Notes: generated by a model from the letters alone, not told the origin. A DNA stretch of 64,000 bases from Coriaria nepalensis (GCA_027186245.1 CP114490.1:77001-141000), one strand, 5' to 3'; numbered from the stretch's first letter, positions 1-26,130 are shown. A program made the numbers and translations.

Positions 1-460
1 GTTACAGTCAATTCTCCTTGCCGTAAGTCATGTAGGTTACTCTCTATATCGAATAGTTCCAAGGTGTTCTCATTGTTTGAGTAGGTCTCCTTAACTGCGT
101 CACATATCTCTGTGGCTGTTTCATATAACAGAGAGTTTTCTCCAACATCAATAGTCATGGAATTTATGAGTCATGACATGACCATACTATTTTTAGCCTT
201 CCATACCCTAAATTTTGGATCATCTTTTTCTGGTTTGGTTATAGATATTCGTCCTTTCCTTTTCTGCAGATATACATCATTACTGAATGAGACCATTGAA
301 CATAACTGTTCTCATTCAGTTTGTGCCCAGTGATTATGACTTGATTGTTCTCCGAGTTTCCATGGTTGCCACCGACCATGATTTCGTGATTGGAGGTATT
401 TTCTAAGTTTGAAACAGAAGGAGAATCTAGTTTTCCTGTAGCCATCCCGTACTTTGTCAT
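1..460 (-). pseudogene. Ty1/copia gag fragment, runs off the left edge
   Basis: Read leftward, the reading frame from 460 to about 242 contains the copia Gag N-terminal pattern (L-N-E-N-S-Y-V-Q-W-S, then K-G-K-D-E-Y-L). A stop and a frameshift follow near 238-242. The next frame resumes with K-P-E-K-D-D-P-K-F-R-V-W-K-A and a further stop at the position where the family has a Trp, then continues to the window edge (R-Q-G-E-L-T-V). This matches the UBN2/Retrotran_gag type of Gag that packages copia RNA. The frameshift and stops mean no functional product. It lies directly downstream of the primer-binding site and 5' LTR at 495-754, as expected for a minus-strand element. The rest of the element is outside the window. 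Confidence 0.75.
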
Positions 461-507
461 GAGGGATTGATTTGCTAGGGTTTAGTGGATATGTGACTCT
501 GATACCA

Positions 508-754
508 TGTGAATTTTAGAGATAAAATAAATTTGTATTCATCTACTAAATTTTACATTTAAGTTTCTTTATATAGGAGAGAAAACCCAGTTTAACTACA
601 CAAAACGTACCTAAACAGATTCTATTAGAATCCCTAGAAAATAGCAACTACCTAGCTACTAATCTGCACTTAATCACCAAACAAATCAAACTAATTTGTT
701 TGCTGAAGTGTGAATCTATCTTACAATATTCTACAGAGACCAAATATATTAACA
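508..754 (-). repeat. 5' LTR of the copia element, with primer-binding site at 495-507
   Basis: On the minus strand this 247 bp segment begins TGTTAAT and ends TTCACA. It is followed immediately by TGGTATCAGAGTC (495-507), which matches the 3' end of initiator methionine tRNA, the usual copia primer-binding site. A TATAAAG box lies at about 575-582 on the minus strand, where the LTR promoter should be. The 3' LTR and the target-site duplication lie beyond the left edge. Confidence 0.8.
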
Positions 755-1888
755 ATTAAAAAAGCAAATAAATGACTATGAAAGAATCGAGTTCCCAATC
801 CATTGAAAATAATAAAGCAATGAGCTTCTGATAGTCGGACAAAAAACGAATTAATTCAAACATGGGATATTCCAATTGTTTTTGCAGGATCAGGTAACTG
901 AAAATTTTACAAATTGCCTAATATAAGAATTACTCCTGATACTTTGTCAGGGAGCTAAAACAGAAAAAAAAGCTTAAGAAAACAGATATTAAATCAGATG
1001 TAATGATCTTATCTTCACTTGGAGTTTTCAGAACTTCGCTCGGCTAAGAAGTAGGAGGTATATATCACCTCCTTTTAGGATTTATTTTCCTCAAAACAAT
1101 AATATAGCTTCATTTTAGCTTAGCTGGAATTATTCCTTTTTCATTTTTTCTATTTTTTTTTCTTTTTCCTAGCAGGCAAGCCCTAAACTTAATCACAAAC
1201 GATAAGCAGAATCGAACTATTTAAGCCATTTCCACACAATCAAACAACATGGATACAAACTCCTTTACAAATATTAACAAGCAAAAGCCTCGGTGCAATA
1301 CCATTTCTCCATTGTTTTCTAAGAAGCTAAACAAGGGGAACACACGTCATAGCTTCCCAAATCAATAGCATACTTGGAAAAGAAAAAGGCTAAGAAATCC
1401 AATTAAACGAAGAGCAAAAATTAAAATTTGATCGAGGTGAAAGAGAACTGTACCTTAGAATTAGAGGATTTAACAGGAAAAGATTCGATCATTCACTTAT
1501 ATTCCTTGTCTGTCAATTTCAGCATCAAATTTTCTTCTGCTCTTTCTCTAGGGTTTGTTTGTCAGAGAAACCTCAGGCAATTTGGGAATGAAATTCTATT
1601 TGGCCATAAAGCTAATTAAGATGCAGAGAGGGCAAAAATGGAAATGCGGTCGAGCGAATAACTCCACGTGTAGGGAGGAGATTCATTTTGTCATCACCGA
1701 AGCGAAAACACGTTTTTCGTGAAATTATACTTCTTCTGCACAAAGTCCTTCTAAATTATACTTATACCCCAGATTTCATAATTCCCTTCCTCACCTCTAG
1801 GTAGAAATAAAGCTCTCATTTTTATGCACCACCATAAACACCAACTTCCAGTTTCCGAGCAGTAATCGCTGCCCATGTTTCAATCACC
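755..1888. other. Intergenic, AT-rich; possible orphan 5' leader exon
   Basis: No coding gene is supported here. A short inverted repeat (GGAGGTATATATCACCTCC) sits at about 1054-1072. On the minus strand, about 1600-1450 resembles a plant 5' untranslated exon: it contains AAACCCTAG and ends in AAG followed by GTACAG, a splice-donor-like sequence, but no coding exon follows. The last 80 bases match the 5' flank of the second PPR copy (about 4970-5067). Confidence 0.4.
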
Positions 1889-4400
1889 GTGTAGGCTCGT
1901 CGTCGAGCTTCAACTCCTCTAAGGTAACCCCTCCCCCCTCTCTCTTTTCCTGGTTCATTACGATTCTTCTTGTTTTATTTCTTCATGAGCTTCAACTCCT
2001 CTCATAGAAACGCAGATTCCGATCAAGTTGGACAGGTCTACGGATTCCAGGTTTCTTGGCGTATTCCTATCATACTACGATCAGAATATGTACATTTTAT
2101 CTGGTGTTTGTTGATACAGCGTGGTAGGAATTTTGAAGTATTGAAAATGAGATGATGGTTTTTAGTATAAGGAATTCTGAACTTCTTCCCCCCTTCCTTT
2201 TACTCCGCTTAAAACTACTTATGTTGCTTCTCAAAAACATAATGCTTTCATTTTTATTCTTTCTATATATTAAGGAAAAAAGGCAGTCTTGTGTTTTTGC
2301 ATCTTTTTTATGTTTAATGTGTTTTCAGGAATCAAGGATTCATAGTGGGAACTTCATTTGCTTGTGCTATATGCTCAAATAGAAGAGAAAGCTAACAGGA
2401 TTGATTCTCTTCGATCTGTATCTGAGGAATTTCTACATCTTAAGAGGTTTTACACCTCGGCAAAAGCTTCTTCAAGACTATGTGGTTAGAAGAAGCCTTT
2501 CATCACAAGCTGGAGCTAAAAGCAGTGGACCAGAAGATGACTTGGAAGACAGGTTTTCTGAACTGGAGACACCATTGAGTTCTGACTCAACTCAACTCAG
2601 TAAATCAGATGATGAAAGTGAAGATGAATTGACTTCTGGACCAGGACTCTCCGATGACGAGGATGATGCTAAAGAATGAGATGAGATGGATTTGTTGGAG
2701 ACTGAGAGTGATGTAGTTGAGAAAAAATCGATGAAGAGAAGGCCACTCTCTGCACTATTCAAGGCCATTGTGGAGTCTCCTGGATTGTCTATTCATACCG
2801 CTCTTGATAAGTGGATAGAAGAAGGAAAAACTTTAAGCCGGAATGAGATTGCCCATGCCATGCTCCTTCGTAAATGCAAAATGTTTAGAGGGCGTTGCAG
2901 GTAACTTTCACTTGTTCTCTACATTTTCATGTCATCCGTGGTGTATATGATTGCATACTTATGTTCTAATTGTGCTCTTAGATGGGTTAAGATATCTTAA
3001 GAGGAGAAGGATGATTTAGGTTGGATTATCTTCCATGTTGGAAACTGAGTCTTGTGCATACCTTACTAAGGTGAACTAGGTTGTCTTTGCCTCAGTGTTG
3101 AAGCAAATCGTGTGGGTCCATAATGGATTGTAGGCTTAAACTTAAAGTTTCAAAAAATTGGACTAAATGTAAATTGATTGATTATTTGTTACCTCATATA
3201 CTTGATTTTACAAATAATCATGTGATTCTCATCGTTCTCTCTAATTTCTAGATATTTTTCCTTGTATGATGTGATGTTCTGGATGTATGCTTTATGTTGT
3301 TACTAGTGTAACCTTTATTCTCCTTTGGGATATGTCTGGCTATTAACCTTACATAAAGATAATATTTTCCTTGGGCATAAATTTGTTCATTAATTGGCTT
3401 TCAGAATTATGATTTTCATAACTGCCGTATGAGACTTGATGTAGGCAATACGCTTCATTTTTCACATATTTTCGGACTTTGTCGGATTTGCAGGTGTCAG
3501 AGTGGTTGGAGCAGAAAAAGCAGCTCGCGTTTGTCGAGAGAGTTTATGCATCTCACGTTGATTTGATCGCTAAAGTTCCTGGTTTTCACAATGCTGTTAC
3601 ATCGAGAGTATTCCAAAATCTTTCAGAGGCAAGATAATCTACCAGATGAACCCTACTGGCTAACTGCTTTAGGGCAAACAATGAAGGACCATGAATTGCC
3701 CATCACAGCATTTGCTTGCAACAAGTTACTCCGCCTTTCCAAGCATTTTGACAAGAAGAAGATAGGCGACATCTTACGATTGATGGAGAAGGAAAATGTG
3801 GAGCCCACAGGATTCACTTATAAACTCTTAATAGACGCTAATGACATTTCTGGAATGGAGAAAGTCGTTAAAATGATGAAGGATGAAGGCATTAAACCTG
3901 ATATTAGTACAGAAGCCATTATAATATCTCTAGTGGGCTAACAGAAAAGGCCCAAGTAGTCTTGAAGGGGATAGAAGGGGACGACCAGAAAGGGAACCGA
4001 TGAGCTTGTCGGCTTTTGCTTCCGCTTTATGCTGATCTGGGTATGACAGAAGAAGTAGATAGAATCTGGAAAGTCTGCAAACCAAGCCCAAAGTCGGGAG
4101 AATGCATGGCAGCAGTTATTGCTTGGGGAAAGCTAAGAACGTTGAGAAAGCAGAGAAGGTTTTTGACAAGGTAATGAAGACATGGACGAAAATTTCAACA
4201 TCGAGTTATTATACCACAATGCTTAAGATCTATGCGGATAATAATATGCTAACAATGGGTATGGATCTGATCAACAGAATGGCTGATAATGGAGTCAAAG
4301 TCAGCCCTTTGACTTGGGATGAATTCGTAAAGATCTATGTGAAAGGCTTTCACATCAGAACTAATGTTTAGTTCTTACATGGCTATAATGGGGCATGTAT
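1889..4400 (+). pseudogene. PPR pseudogene (first tandem copy)
   Basis: This is a degraded copy of the intact PPR gene at 5068-7953, with the same exon plan: exon 1 at 1889-1923, exon 2 from 2329 to about 2900, exon 3 from 3494. The start codon is GTG and codon 2 is TAG. Exon 2 has a 14 bp deletion that shifts the frame near 2365, and a TGA at 2677-2679 where the intact copy has Ser. Exon 3 carries several small deletions and loses most of its 3' end: sequence equivalent to 7605-7675 of the other copy is missing around 4345-4370. The 3' flank (about 4400-4500) still matches the flank of copy two (about 8400-8510). No functional protein is possible. Similarity outside the exons shows segmental duplication, not retrocopying. 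Confidence 0.9.
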
Positions 4401-5067
4401 AATATTTGGCCATGAGATGAACTTTAGATTATATTCGACATTTTCATGTGTTCGACAATAAAAACAAGTTTTTAGCACACTTGATACCTGAACAATTTGT
4501 ACCAGCACAAACAACAATCGAATGTACCCGTACTACAACTACTTTATTTATTAATGATGTTTTTAGAGAATGGTTGATGCTCCAGCTGATATTAGTGGTT
4601 AATTTATTATCTTCTTTTTTATAGCAAGAGATCTTTTCCTAATTTTGTCAGGTTCTATCTGCAAAGTAACAGAAGTGGAATTACACGCTCTCTATTGCAT
4701 TTTTACTGCCCTTTTATTTAAAGAAGAAGAAAAAAAAAGGTCATTACCCCTAAAGTCAAGTTATGGTTATAGGATGGTCATAAGAATTTAACAAGAAACA
4801 AGTGTGAATGTAAGAAATTCAAAATATGTAGGAATATGTGTTATTATAAGAAATTTATCTGGGCGTTAAGTCAATTACAATAATATTTTGGGGTGCTTTA
4901 TGGAAATAGAATCCACAAATGGGGCTTGGCTTAGTAGGGTTTTATCGATTAGGGTTTAAGAGAGAGAGAAAAAAGAAAGCTCTCATTTTCGCTCACCACC
5001 ACCCTCACCCCCACAAACACCAATTTCCAGTTTCCGAGCTGTAATCGCTGCCCATTCTTCAATCACC
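4401..5067. other. Spacer between the tandem PPR copies
   Basis: No gene seen. The first 100 bases are the decayed 3' flank of the pseudogene. The last 100 bases are the presumed promoter and 5' leader of the intact PPR gene, repeated upstream of the pseudogene at about 1808-1888. Confidence 0.5.
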
Positions 5068-7953
5068 ATGTGGGCTCTGCGTCGAGCTTCAACTCCTCTA
5101 AGGTAACCCTCTCCTTTTTTTCTGCTTCATTTTTATTCGTCTTCTTTTATTTCTTCGCGAGCTTCGACTCCTCTCATAGAAACTCAGATAAAATGCACAT
5201 ATTCCAATCAAGTTGGAGATTTTTACGGATTCCGGGTTTCATGGCGTATTCCGATCAGAATACGCCATTGATACAGCGCGGTAGGTTTGAAGTATTGAAA
5301 ATAACATGATGGTTTGTAAAGTTGAACTTCTTCCCCCTTGCTTTTCAACGCTTAAAACAACTCATCTTGCTTCTCAAAAACATAAACCCTCATTTTTATT
5401 CATTCCGTACACAATTTTTTCTGAGATCTCGTTTATGTTTTCCAGCTTTTGTATTCTAAAAAAAAAGGCAGTCTTGTGTTTTTGCATCTTTTTTATGTTT
5501 TGTGTGTTTTCAGGAATCAAGGATTCCGAGTGGGAACTTCATTTGCTTGTGCTAAATTGGATATGCCAAATGCTCACATAGAAGAGAAAGCTGATGGGAT
5601 GGATTCTCTTCGAGCTGTATCTAATGAATTTCTACATCTTAGGAGGTTTTACCGTTCAGCAAATGCTTCTTCAAGACTATGTGCAGGTAGAAGAAGCCTT
5701 TCATCACAAGCTGGAGCTAAAAGCAGTGGACTAGAAGATGACTTGGAAGATGGGTTTTCTGAGCTGGAGACGCCATTGAGTTCTGAGTCAACTCAACTCA
5801 GTAAATCAGATGATGAAAGTGAAGATGAATTGATCTCTGGACTAGGACTCTCTGATGATGATGCTGAAGAATCAGATGAGATGGATTTGTTGGAGACTGA
5901 GAGTGATGCAGTTGAGAAAAAATCGATGAAGAGAAGGTCACCCTCTGCACTATTCAAGGCCATTGTGGAGTCTCCTGGATTGTCTATTCATACCGCTCTT
6001 GATAAGTGGATCGAAGAAGGAAAAACTTTAAGCCGGGCTGAGATCGCCCATGCCATGCTCCTTCTTCGTCAACGCAAAATGTTTGGGAGGGCATTGCAGG
6101 TAACTTTCAACTGTTCTCTACATTTTCATGTTATTTGTGGTGCATATGATTCCATGCTCACGTTCTGCTTGTGACCTTAGATGGGTTAATATATCTTAAG
6201 AGGAGAAGGATGATTTAGGTTGGATTTTCTTCCAGATTGGAAACTTAATATTGTGTGAAACCTTACTTTACTTTGATTGTCAGGTGAATTAGGTTTTTTG
6301 TTTGCCTCAGCATTTGAGACACATTGGAATTTTGTGGGCCCATAATGGATTGCAGGCGTAAACTTAAAGTTTCAGAAGACCGAACCAAATGTTACTTGAT
6401 TGATTATTTGTTACCTCAGATACTATTTTACTAATAATCATGTTGTTCTCATCGTTCTTCTATTTTGTAGATATTTTCTCTTGTATCATGGGATTCTCTG
6501 AACGTATGCTTTATATTGTTAGTAATGTGACCTCTATTCTCTTTTGGGATATGTCTGGCTATAGAAACCTTACATAAGATACTTTCTTGGCATAAATTTG
6601 TTCAATAATTAGCTTTCATAATTTTGATTTTCATAACTGCTGTATGGGACTTGATGTAGGCAATACTTCATTTTTCACATATTTTTATGACTGTTGGACT
6701 TGCAGATGTCAGAGTGGTTGGAGGAGAATAAGCAGCTTGACTTTGTTGACAGGGATTATGCGTCACGCCTTGATTTGATCGCAAAAGTTCGTGGGCTTCA
6801 CAAGGCAGAGAACTACATCGAGAATATTCCAAAATCTTTCAGAGGCGAGGTAATCTACCGGACCCTGCTGGCTAACTGTGTTATGGCAAACAATGTGCAT
6901 AAAGCAGAGTGCGTATTCAACAAAATGAAGGACCTAGAACTCCCCGTCACAGCATTTGCTTGCAACCAGCTACTCCTCCTTTACAAGCGCCTTGACAAGA
7001 AGAAAATAAGCGATGTTTTACTATTGATGGAGAAGGAAAATGTGGAGCCCACCCAATTCACTTTTAAAATCTTAATAGATGCTAAAGGCCATGCCAATGA
7101 CATTTCTGGAATGGAGAAAGTTGTTGAAACAATGAAGGATAAAGGCATTAAACCTGATATTACTACAGAAGCCATTATAGCCAGGCACTATATCTCTAGC
7201 GGGCTAACAGAAAAGGCCCAAGTAGTCTTAAAGGGGATAGAAGGGGATGACCTGAAAGGGAACCGTTGGGCTTGTCGGATTTTGCTTCCGCTTTATGCTG
7301 ATCTGGGTATGACAGAAGAAGTAGATAGAATCTGGAAAGTCTGTGAATCAAGTCCAAGGTTCGAAGAATGCATGGCAGCAGTTATTGCTTGGGGAAAGCT
7401 TAAGAATGTTGAAAAGGCTGAGGAGCTTTTTGACAAGATCGTGAAAACATGGAAGAAGCTTTCATCGAGTAATTATTCCATTATGCTTAAGGTCTATGCG
7501 GATAATAAGATGTTAACAAAGGGTAAGGATCTGATCAAAAGAATGGCTGATAATGGAGTTAAAATTGTACCTTTCACTTGGGATGCTCTCGTAAAGCTCT
7601 ATGTGGAAGCAGGTGAAGTGGAAAAGGCAGATTCCTTTTTGCAGAAGGCAACTCATCAGAACCAAATGAAGCCAATGTTTAGTTCTTACATGGCTATAAT
7701 GGAACAATATTCAAAGAGGGGAGATGTTCATAATGCTGAGAAAATCTTCTATAGGATGAGACAGTATGGTTATACTGCTCGATTCCGTCAATTTCAAGCT
7801 CTCTTGCAAGCTTATATAAATGCTAAGGTTCCGGCCTATGGGTTTAGAGAGCGAATGAAGGCTGATAATGTATTTCCGAATCGCTCTTTATCTGGGCAGT
7901 TGGTTCAAGTAGACGCTTTTAGAAAGACTGCAGTTTCAGATTTGCTTGATTGA
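5068..7953 (+). CDS. PPR596: Pentatricopeptide repeat protein, mitochondrial, PPR596-like
   Basis: Three exons (5068-5102, 5514-6099, 6706-7953) give 622 residues with consistent phases and GT-AG introns. The N-terminus (M-W-A-L-R-R-A-S) and following Arg/Ser-rich stretch resemble a mitochondrial targeting peptide; an RRSLSSQ cleavage-type motif lies near residue 78. Residues about 90-140 form an acidic Asp/Glu/Ser segment. The C-terminal two thirds is a run of P-class PPR helical repeats, such as V-T-Y/F-N-like units with 'GHANDISGMEKVVETMKDKG' spacing. P-class PPR proteins bind organellar RNA; the closest relative I recall is Arabidopsis PPR596 (At1g80270), reported to influence editing of mitochondrial rps3. 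The start is supported by the damaged equivalent in the upstream copy. It converges on the gyrase gene. Function is inferred from family only. Confidence 0.88.
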
Positions 7954-8769
7954 GGAGGATTGGTTTGGGTTCTTACTATTAAAAATTTGTAGGTTATCAA
8001 GGATTTTAAGTTTCTTGTTTGTTATTGCTAAATTTACATATGCTAGACTTGTGGGATCTTTAGAATACAGAGTCTCCCTTTTGCTTGTTTATTGTGTTGG
8101 CTGAATTTTACTAATATGGAAGATACATTTTCTACAGAAAATGCAGCTCTTAGTGAGATGTTTGTCCGATGGGTTATTGTTTGTAGCTTTATGGGATATA
8201 ACAGGGCCGAGTTGAGCCGATGTAAGCAAAATTAAGCCTAGTTTTCCAAACAGAAAATGATTTGATCTTCTGCGGATCCAAGTGATTATACTGGTCCTCA
8301 ATCTTACAGTTTACATGACAAAAGAAGTTACCACTGAATCTTCCTGGATGGAATATGGTACAAAATGAATGAAACGATAAATGCATCCACGTTTACAGCT
8401 GTATAATCTTGGAGATGAGACGAACTTAAGATTTATGCGCCATTTTTATGTGTTCGGTGTACAAAAATGAGGGACAATGACGATAAAAACAAGATTTTAC
8501 CACAAGCCGGGGAAAGAAAAGAAAAAATAAATAAAATAAAATAACATTTGAACAATCTATAGTAACACTGAGAACAACAGACTCCATTTGTACATCATTC
8601 CGAAACACATGAACCCAAACAATCGGTCTCATTCCTCTTCTACATCCAACCCTGCCAACTAGCGGGATGCTATGTATTCTCTACCTTGGTATGTCGATCC
8701 CATCAATAAAAATGATTTCTCCATTTCTATCTTGTCTTGTTGTAAGTATATGGTTCTAGATCTCACCCT
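7954..8769. other. Convergent 3' region between PPR and gyrase genes
   Basis: No gene seen. It presumably holds the 3' untranslated regions of both converging genes. About 8400-8510 is repeated in decayed form after the PPR pseudogene and marks the right part of the tandem duplication. Confidence 0.5.
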
Positions 8770-21621
<12,852 letters not shown>

Positions 21622-21741
21622 AAAAATGGAGGGAGGGAAAGCTCTCGCTCTTGCTTTCTTCCTTTTGTCTTACAGTCCGCTTGTCGGAAGGGAGAGAAGA
21701 AAAGGTTACCTTTCATTATTTGTTTGGATTTTTTTTTTAAG

Positions 21742-22035
21742 GTAAATTAGACTTTTACCCTTTAAATTATTCAATAACTAAAATTACATCCTCAAAGTTA
21801 TAAAAATTAAATAAAAATCCTTCTAACTCCTAAAAACTAAATATAAATTCCACCGATCAAATTTTAAGATTTGCCTTGATTGTTAGGTTGTTGATATGCC
21901 ATGCTTAGTAGACTCGACTTGTCAGCGAGTATTATTAAATGTCTATCTAAATTTTCGTTTAATTTATTTTAATTATTTTTATCTAAATTATTATAATTCT
22001 TTCCTCTAAACTTCTATATTATTACTTTTTTCTAC
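21742..22035 (+). repeat. Left terminal inverted repeat of a layered transposon
   Basis: Starting GTAAATTAGACTT, this segment matches the reverse complement of about 29500-29785 over some 250-300 bases. Shared blocks include ACATCCTCAAAGTTATA, GCCATGCTTAGTA (with one difference) and TAATTTATTTT. The left flank TTTTTTAAG resembles the right flank TCTTTTAAA, a possible diverged 9 bp target duplication as in Mutator-like elements. Confidence 0.7.
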
Positions 22036-22509
22036 TAATCTTTCACTCTATCGCACCTGCTGTCTATCTCTCTCCCCCCTCTCCTTATCTTCCTCTCTTT
22101 CTTTGGCGCTAGCAGATCTGGGGCCGCATTTCAGAGCAAGTTTTGTAATGGAATCGAAGCGGGAGAAGAGATCATAGATGGGAGATCTAACAGAAGAGCA
22201 GGCAACTTTTCCGATCGGCGGAGCTGAGGGATTGGAAGATTAAATCCAAGCACTCATTAGGCAGATCAAAACTGTAGTCTAAGACGCCATCTATGATTTC
22301 TGGGAGCTCATCGGATTCTTGAGTGCATTACGGACATAAGGTCCTTTGGTCTGGTCTTGAATCGATGGCTGTGATAACTCTAGCGGGGGACGGAGGTTGC
22401 TGTCGTCGAGGGTGTTTAGCCCCTTCAGAGGGCAGCTTGAGAGCAGAATGATTGAGGCCCTTTCTAAAGCATAGAAACTCTCATTTTGGAACGGTCCTTG
22501 ATATCGAAC
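22036..22509. other. Internal part of the inverted-repeat element, left side
   Basis: Moderately GC-rich DNA unlike its AT-rich surroundings. Short frames contain D-A-I-Y-D-F-W-E-L-I-G-F-L but also stops. I do not recognise a gene; it could be captured exon sequence. Confidence 0.3.
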
Positions 22510-24080
22510 CGTCGACGGTTGAATTTTCCAAAAAATGAAATTGGTTTAAAATTTAAAATAAATGGAATTATAATTAAGTCGATTAATTAATATTAAGTAA
22601 TTAATTTAATTGATTGAGTATTAATTTTAATTAATAGTAATTAATTTTAATTGATTAAAAATTATTTAATTCAGTTAAATATAAATTAGAAATTATTATA
22701 CTTTAAAAATATAAAGTGTCATAAGAATTAATGAGTATGCATGAAAACCAACTGTAGATCATTTGTACATAAATCACTCAATATTCAATCTCAACCATCT
22801 AACAATAAGACAAATCAAATAAATCTCACACAAAGAATGATTGATATTTGTCTCTTTCCCCCAACAAACTTCGAAATTGGTCACCAAAAGATAAATCGAC
22901 TAATATAATAAAATATCTAAAAATTATTATTTTCTCTCAAAAGTGGTGAAAATAATATTTTTAGCTCCTTTTTTTACCCATATAAGAGGTTAGCTAAAAT
23001 TAGAAAGTAACAATAAGTTTTGGTCGAATTATAGGATATCAAAGAGATCTCGGATGAAATCTTTCTTTCAATGAAAATTTCTTGCTTTTTCTCAAAAAGC
23101 TATTGTAAATCATCTTATTCTTACCTACTTTGATAGGTGACCGAAAATAAAAGAGAGAAATGAGAGAGAAAGTCAGTTTCAATACACGACTTCATTTTAA
23201 CCAAATTCTATCAGAACTAAAAAAGAAATGATTAGTTAGCCAAAAATATGGTTGGGGCCCATAAAATGGGAAAATGGTCGAAACTTTAGAGGGAGTTGGG
23301 ATTCTGAATTGATTTATTTACAAAAGTGTCATCGGTCATTTGCCTATGAATAAAATGATTTGTTGAAGGCATATAACATCATTTTGATCATTAATAATCA
23401 CCGACGATCACAAAAAATCCAAGCAATACTCGTAAATCATCTCTATGATCGGGTAAAATTTTTCTCAAATTTTTACACCACACTTATCTTTTTTCGATTC
23501 CTTCGAGAATTATGTTTTTCCGAAGACCCATTCTTTGGAATTAATAATTAGAACACCAAGTTCTTACATGAGTATTAGTCTCAATCTATTGATCATGAAT
23601 TAGATACATTTGTCTCTTTTTTATTCCTTTAACTTCTCATTTATCGCTTTTACAGGAGTATCTAATTTAAAGTTAATTTATTATCACAGATTAGATATGT
23701 TACTTTTAATTTCGTCATTTCATTAAAGTGCTCTTTACTTATTTATTAATTTCCGCCTTTCAGTTTTCAATTCCACTTTCATTTATTATCATTTTACTTT
23801 TTTAGCTTTAGTTCAGTCCGTTCGTCAATAGATATGTCAAAATGAAATTAGAACCTAAATTAACTTTAATCTTTTTGCCTATCTAGAAGTCAGATCAAAT
23901 TTCATTAATATATATTTACTTTATTTTATAGTGTGAAAGTCACTCTAATTTTTTGGTATGCTCGCATTTTCAATTCCACCTTTGCTAAGGTATTGCCGAA
24001 GGTTAAATCCATCCAATCACTAGCTTTAACCAAAGTTAATTTTTCAAGTTTTTTGGTGGCGAATTTTCCTAATGTCAACT
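22510..24080 (+). repeat. 5' LTR of the gag-only element
   Basis: Matches 26945-28591 over its length, for example CTCACACAAAGAATGATTGA and TTGGTCACCAAAAGAT. Its first base pair is mutated (CG for TG) and its last base is T where the other copy has A. It is the more AT-rich and more decayed of the two copies. Confidence 0.75.
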
Positions 24081-24109
24081 AAATGGCACGCTCAGTAGGA
24101 CTTTCTACG

Positions 24110-26130
24110 GGTGAATTGCTAACTATCAATCAAAGTTTGATGGCGTGATTGTCGAGTCAGTGTCCATCGCCTCATCTGATTAATAATCTGCTAGAATCAA
24201 TCATATTTGATAACTCCACCTCCGATGCCACCTTCGAAGAATATCCAGAGGCAGCTAGAGGAAGAAGTTGCCTTAACCCCGAAGATAGGGCTAACCAAAT
24301 TTCTAGTCTCCTATCGGCGCAATATCTGACCCATCAGACTTACTAATGACCTGACTTATTGAGCGGTTGGAAGTGGTCGAAAGATGGTCGGAGAATATAA
24401 CAGCCTACCTACTTAGCCATTTAGAATAGCTCGGCGAAGATCTATAGCCAATCAAATTGATGTACCTGCCACGGTAATAGGCTTGTCATGAGGGGTAGTT
24501 GAATAACCAAATTCGACCGCCCATGTTTAAAATTGACGGTCCTACATGGACATAAGCTGATCAATAAGAGATTTCGGTAACTATTCCCACTATAGTCGCC
24601 CAACTATTTGCCATATGACCACCAACCCCAAGGAAAGCTCAACCATCATTTATTAATTGATGAGCCAACCTATCAATCAAGGTGGACGTCGTTTAATCCA
24701 CCAAGAAGACATACCGACAAATTTCCCAACGATAAATTCTCGGTATTTTTAAGATATCAACCACCACCTATTTTACTGGCCTTGTGTCCGTTACCCTTTT
24801 AATCGGCCTATAGTATGACAGTAATTCTTTATGCCAACATGCTACCTAAGAATCATCCTTTGGATGGCGAGCTGCAGATCCCTCACCGACCTCTACCTCT
24901 ACCCATGTAGTTGAGGTCGATTGTCCCACTGGTGGTCAATAAGGATCTAATCTACAATATTGTCCAACAGATATACGGCTCAACTGAGCAATAATCACTG
25001 CAACAAATATATAATGTCATACCCGAATGAAATCGATAAAGAGTCATTTCCTCACGGTTTTCAGGTTCCTGATTTCAGCATTTTCTTGGGTGAAGACCCA
25101 ATCTAGTCGATGGTTGAACATGTTGAACGATTAACAGTCCAATATGGAGAGGTCGGTGCCAACGACCGACTTCGACTTTTCACAAATACTCTTGCTAGGC
25201 TAGCCTTCATGTGGTATACATGCTTACTGCCTGATTCCATTCGAACTTGGCATGAGATGGAACAATCTTTCCTTACTCAATTTCTCCAAGTCCAATCGAA
25301 GGTGACATTAGCCTATTTATCATGCTTGTACCAAAAGAAGGAAGAATCAGTTTATGCCTATTTAGCTTGATTTAATCAGCAATGTAACCAATGTCACTTC
25401 ACCCTTCCCAAACTCGAGTTTGTAAGATTGGTCGTTAATGGACTCGATATAGAATTTCAAAAAAGTTCAAATAGTGAGATTTCTTTAAGCTTTCAACAAG
25501 TACCTCCTGGTATAAAGAGTTATTAATAGAGGAATCCCAATAGGAAAGCCCCTCCATAGGCACTTACTATCAATAATCAGCTTTCAAAGTCATAGTAGAC
25601 AAGATGATCGGCGAAGATAAATTGATACTAGTCCTGGCCCCAAGCGAGTCAACTGGTCGGGATATCGCCCAGCGGTACCCTTATGAGATGGATAAGGAAT
25701 ACTGCTTCGACCTCTTAAAGGCGAACAAAATTTTGGATATCTTGCTCAAAAGCAATAAGGTGAAAATACCTCCCGATCACAAATTGCCTTCAACTAAAAA
25801 ACTAAGAGGAAATGACTTTTGCAAGATCCAGAATTTGTACTACCATCAATCAAACAAATGTCTTACTTTCTGATAATACATTCAAGATAAGATCGAGAAA
25901 GGTTTGCTAATTTTCAGATTTCCCCCTCTAATAAGCATGCATACGAACACTTTCCCAGCCACTGTCAACTATGTCATTGTGGATGTTCGACATATTTCCC
26001 ATCAACAAAGAGAGATGTCGATATGGGATAAAAGGGATTATGTTCGCATGAATACTCGGAATATTTTGATTAATTGTCTAAAATGTTTCATCAGTTCAAT
26101 AATAGTAAAGCTCATGTCGGTCAATCCTTA
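24110..26130 (+). pseudogene. Broken gag gene of the non-autonomous element
   Basis: The best frame, 25110-25370, corresponds to the retrotransposon Gag capsid domain: the family pattern ends in a Q-F/F-N-Q-type helix that continues after the stop at 25368-25370 (F-N-Q-Q-C-N-Q). The frame at 25604-25873 corresponds to the region before the nucleocapsid end. No start-to-end frame exists. Codon bias is obscured by C-to-T decay. Confidence 0.65.
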
